From positions 1,178,001 through 1,242,000 of the forward strand of contig NZ_RBIL01000002.1 in assembly GCF_003633755.1 (NCBI RefSeq): 64,000 nucleotides of DNA. The letters run 5' to 3'. The translations under genes were made by a program, and so were the position numbers. Positions 63,338 through 64,000 of this stretch are shown in pieces. Positions within the stretch are counted from its first letter, which is position 1; every line of letters starts with the position of its first letter. This DNA is from Solirubrobacter pauli. Lineage in GTDB: Bacteria; Actinomycetota; Thermoleophilia; Solirubrobacterales; Solirubrobacteraceae. The notes below the pieces were generated by a model, which was not told the origin of the DNA, did not search any database, and saw only the letters and a program-made list of their open reading frames with translations.

Positions 63338-64000
63338 TCGCCAGATCGCCGCTCGACAGCGCGATCTCATCACCTACGAGCAGCTCATCGCGCTCGGCCT
63401 CACCCGCGGCGCGATCTCCAAGGGGGCGCAGCGCGGCGAGCTTCGGCGGGTCTTTCGCTGCGTCTACACGACCGCGCAGGCGCCGCTCTCGCGCGAGGCG
63501 CTGTGGCTCGCGGCCGTCCTGGCCTGCGGGGAGGGCGCGGGGCTCAGCCACTACGCCGCCGGGACCCTGCTCGACGTCTCGCGCTTCCGCTCGCCTCTCA
63601 TCGATGTCGTCTCCCCGCGCAAGCGCACCCTCGACGGCGCCCGCGTCCACTACTGCCGAACGCTCGACGCTCGGGACATCACGACGGTCAAGGGCATTCC
63701 CGTGACCCGGATCTCGCGCCTCTACGCGGACTTCGCCGACGTCCTCACGCCCTTCCAGCTCGCGAACGTCGTCCACCGAGCCGCGTTCAAGGGCCTCCCG
63801 ACGTGGCTTCCGGAAGCCCCCGGCCGTCACGGCGTGGCGACCCTCAAGAAGGCGTTCGACCTGCATGCGGGCGGCAGCGCCGGCACGCGTTCGACCGCCG
63901 AAGACGTGTTCCTGACCTTCGCGCTGCCCGAGCCGCTCGTCAACGTCGTCCATCTCGGGTTCGAGGTCGACTTTCGCTGGCCGGACCGGCTCGTGGCCGT
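63294..64000 (+). CDS. AbiEi/DUF559-type protein (type IV TA-like antitoxin domain), C-terminus cut off
   Basis: At least 235 residues; the frame is open to the right edge. The N-terminal part has RQIAARQRDLITYEQLIALGLTRGAISKGAQRGELRRVFRCVYTT in segments, the AbiEi-like winged helix region. The last part (LVNVVHLGFEVDFRWPDRLVAV) matches the start of the DUF559 VSR-like nuclease core, where the D of VDF and the following acidic residues coordinate metal. Proteins like this are numerous in Thermoleophilia and are usually alone, without an AbiEii toxin, and no toxin gene is visible upstream. The inverted repeat over its ATG may control it. Confidence 0.78.
   Translation, partial: MPAQSPHRKLAGHTPRQIAARQRDLITYEQLIALGLTRGAISKGAQRGELRRVFRCVYTTAQAPLSREALWLAAVLACGEGAGLSHYAAGTLLDVSRFRSPLIDVVSPRKRTLDGARVHYCRTLDARDITTVKGIPVTRISRLYADFADVLTPFQLANVVHRAAFKGLPTWLPEAPGRHGVATLKKAFDLHAGGSAGTRSTAEDVFLTFALPEPLVNVVHLGFEVDFRWPDRLVA

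Noticed and set aside
63294-64000. Reporting a complete type IV toxin-antitoxin or defence island at the right edge
   Set aside because: Only one AbiEi/DUF559-type gene is visible and it is cut by the edge; no toxin, nuclease partner or other defence genes are seen.

Overview
This window reads as chromosome of a very GC-rich Gram-positive bacterium. My best placement is Actinomycetota, class Thermoleophilia (Solirubrobacter/Conexibacter type). The placement rests on style rather than a marker gene: uniformly high GC with strong third-position GC bias, secreted proteases carrying long arrays of roughly 95-residue Ig-like repeats ending in Lys-rich tails, an AbiEi/DUF559-type protein, many LuxR/TetR/MarR/ROK regulators, and frequent leaderless-looking starts (a TANNNT hexamer 6-7 nt upstream of ATG/GTG). 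I see no tRNA, rRNA, CRISPR array, insertion sequence or prophage. The region looks like stable, densely packed chromosome.

Layout. 0-10.5 kb: a truncated secreted or membrane protein, a frameshifted Nramp-like transporter, a TRIC-type channel, a secreted PHB-depolymerase-type esterase, a USP + Kef-type antiporter operon, a methyltransferase, a secreted M64 metallopeptidase and uppP. 10.5-18.5 kb: a 2,272-residue secreted subtilase with 18 Ig-like repeats, a methyltransferase and a STAS protein. 18.5-29 kb: two tandem SQR-like flavoproteins, ilvD facing a TetR regulator, a tandem USP, a second secreted subtilase, a one-domain response regulator and a GAF-PAS-PAS-GGDEF-EAL protein. 29-39.7 kb: a ROK repressor facing a DUF1479 oxygenase, a class II amidotransferase, SDRs, a LuxR regulator facing a berberine-bridge-type oxidase, a TetR regulator facing an SDR, and a yceI - FMN reductase - marR - ring-cleaving dioxygenase operon. 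39.7-48.5 kb: hisD-like gene with a solute-binding lipoprotein, LysR, an RTX-like secreted protein, a Fur-family regulator, and a MocR regulator facing a frameshifted MFS gene and an NAD-dependent epimerase.

48.5-58.5 kb is the most interesting region. A zinc/manganese-type ABC transporter (permease - binding protein - ATPase - second permease) sits with a COG0701 permease + TIGR03943 pair, a 52-residue CxxC membrane peptide, a BlaI/MecI-type repressor with an M56 (BlaR-like) protease, and a molybdopterin oxidoreductase whose [4Fe-4S] cysteines are all replaced. Four promoters here carry a 15-bp palindrome close to CCTACAANTTGTAGG placed 2-3 bp upstream of the -10 hexamer. One of them is the blaI promoter itself. 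I infer a compact BlaI-controlled metal/redox regulon.

58.5-64 kb: an RlmA-type methyltransferase, a small coupled ORF, an MFS transporter + DeoR regulator operon, an alpha/beta hydrolase, a beta-carbonic anhydrase and the start of an AbiEi/DUF559 protein.

Two window-wide patterns stand out. Convergent gene pairs leave almost no space: six share the single tetranucleotide CTAG as both stop codons, and others overlap by 27-136 bp. Two genes are broken by what looks like one lost G each, which could be assembly error or real decay.
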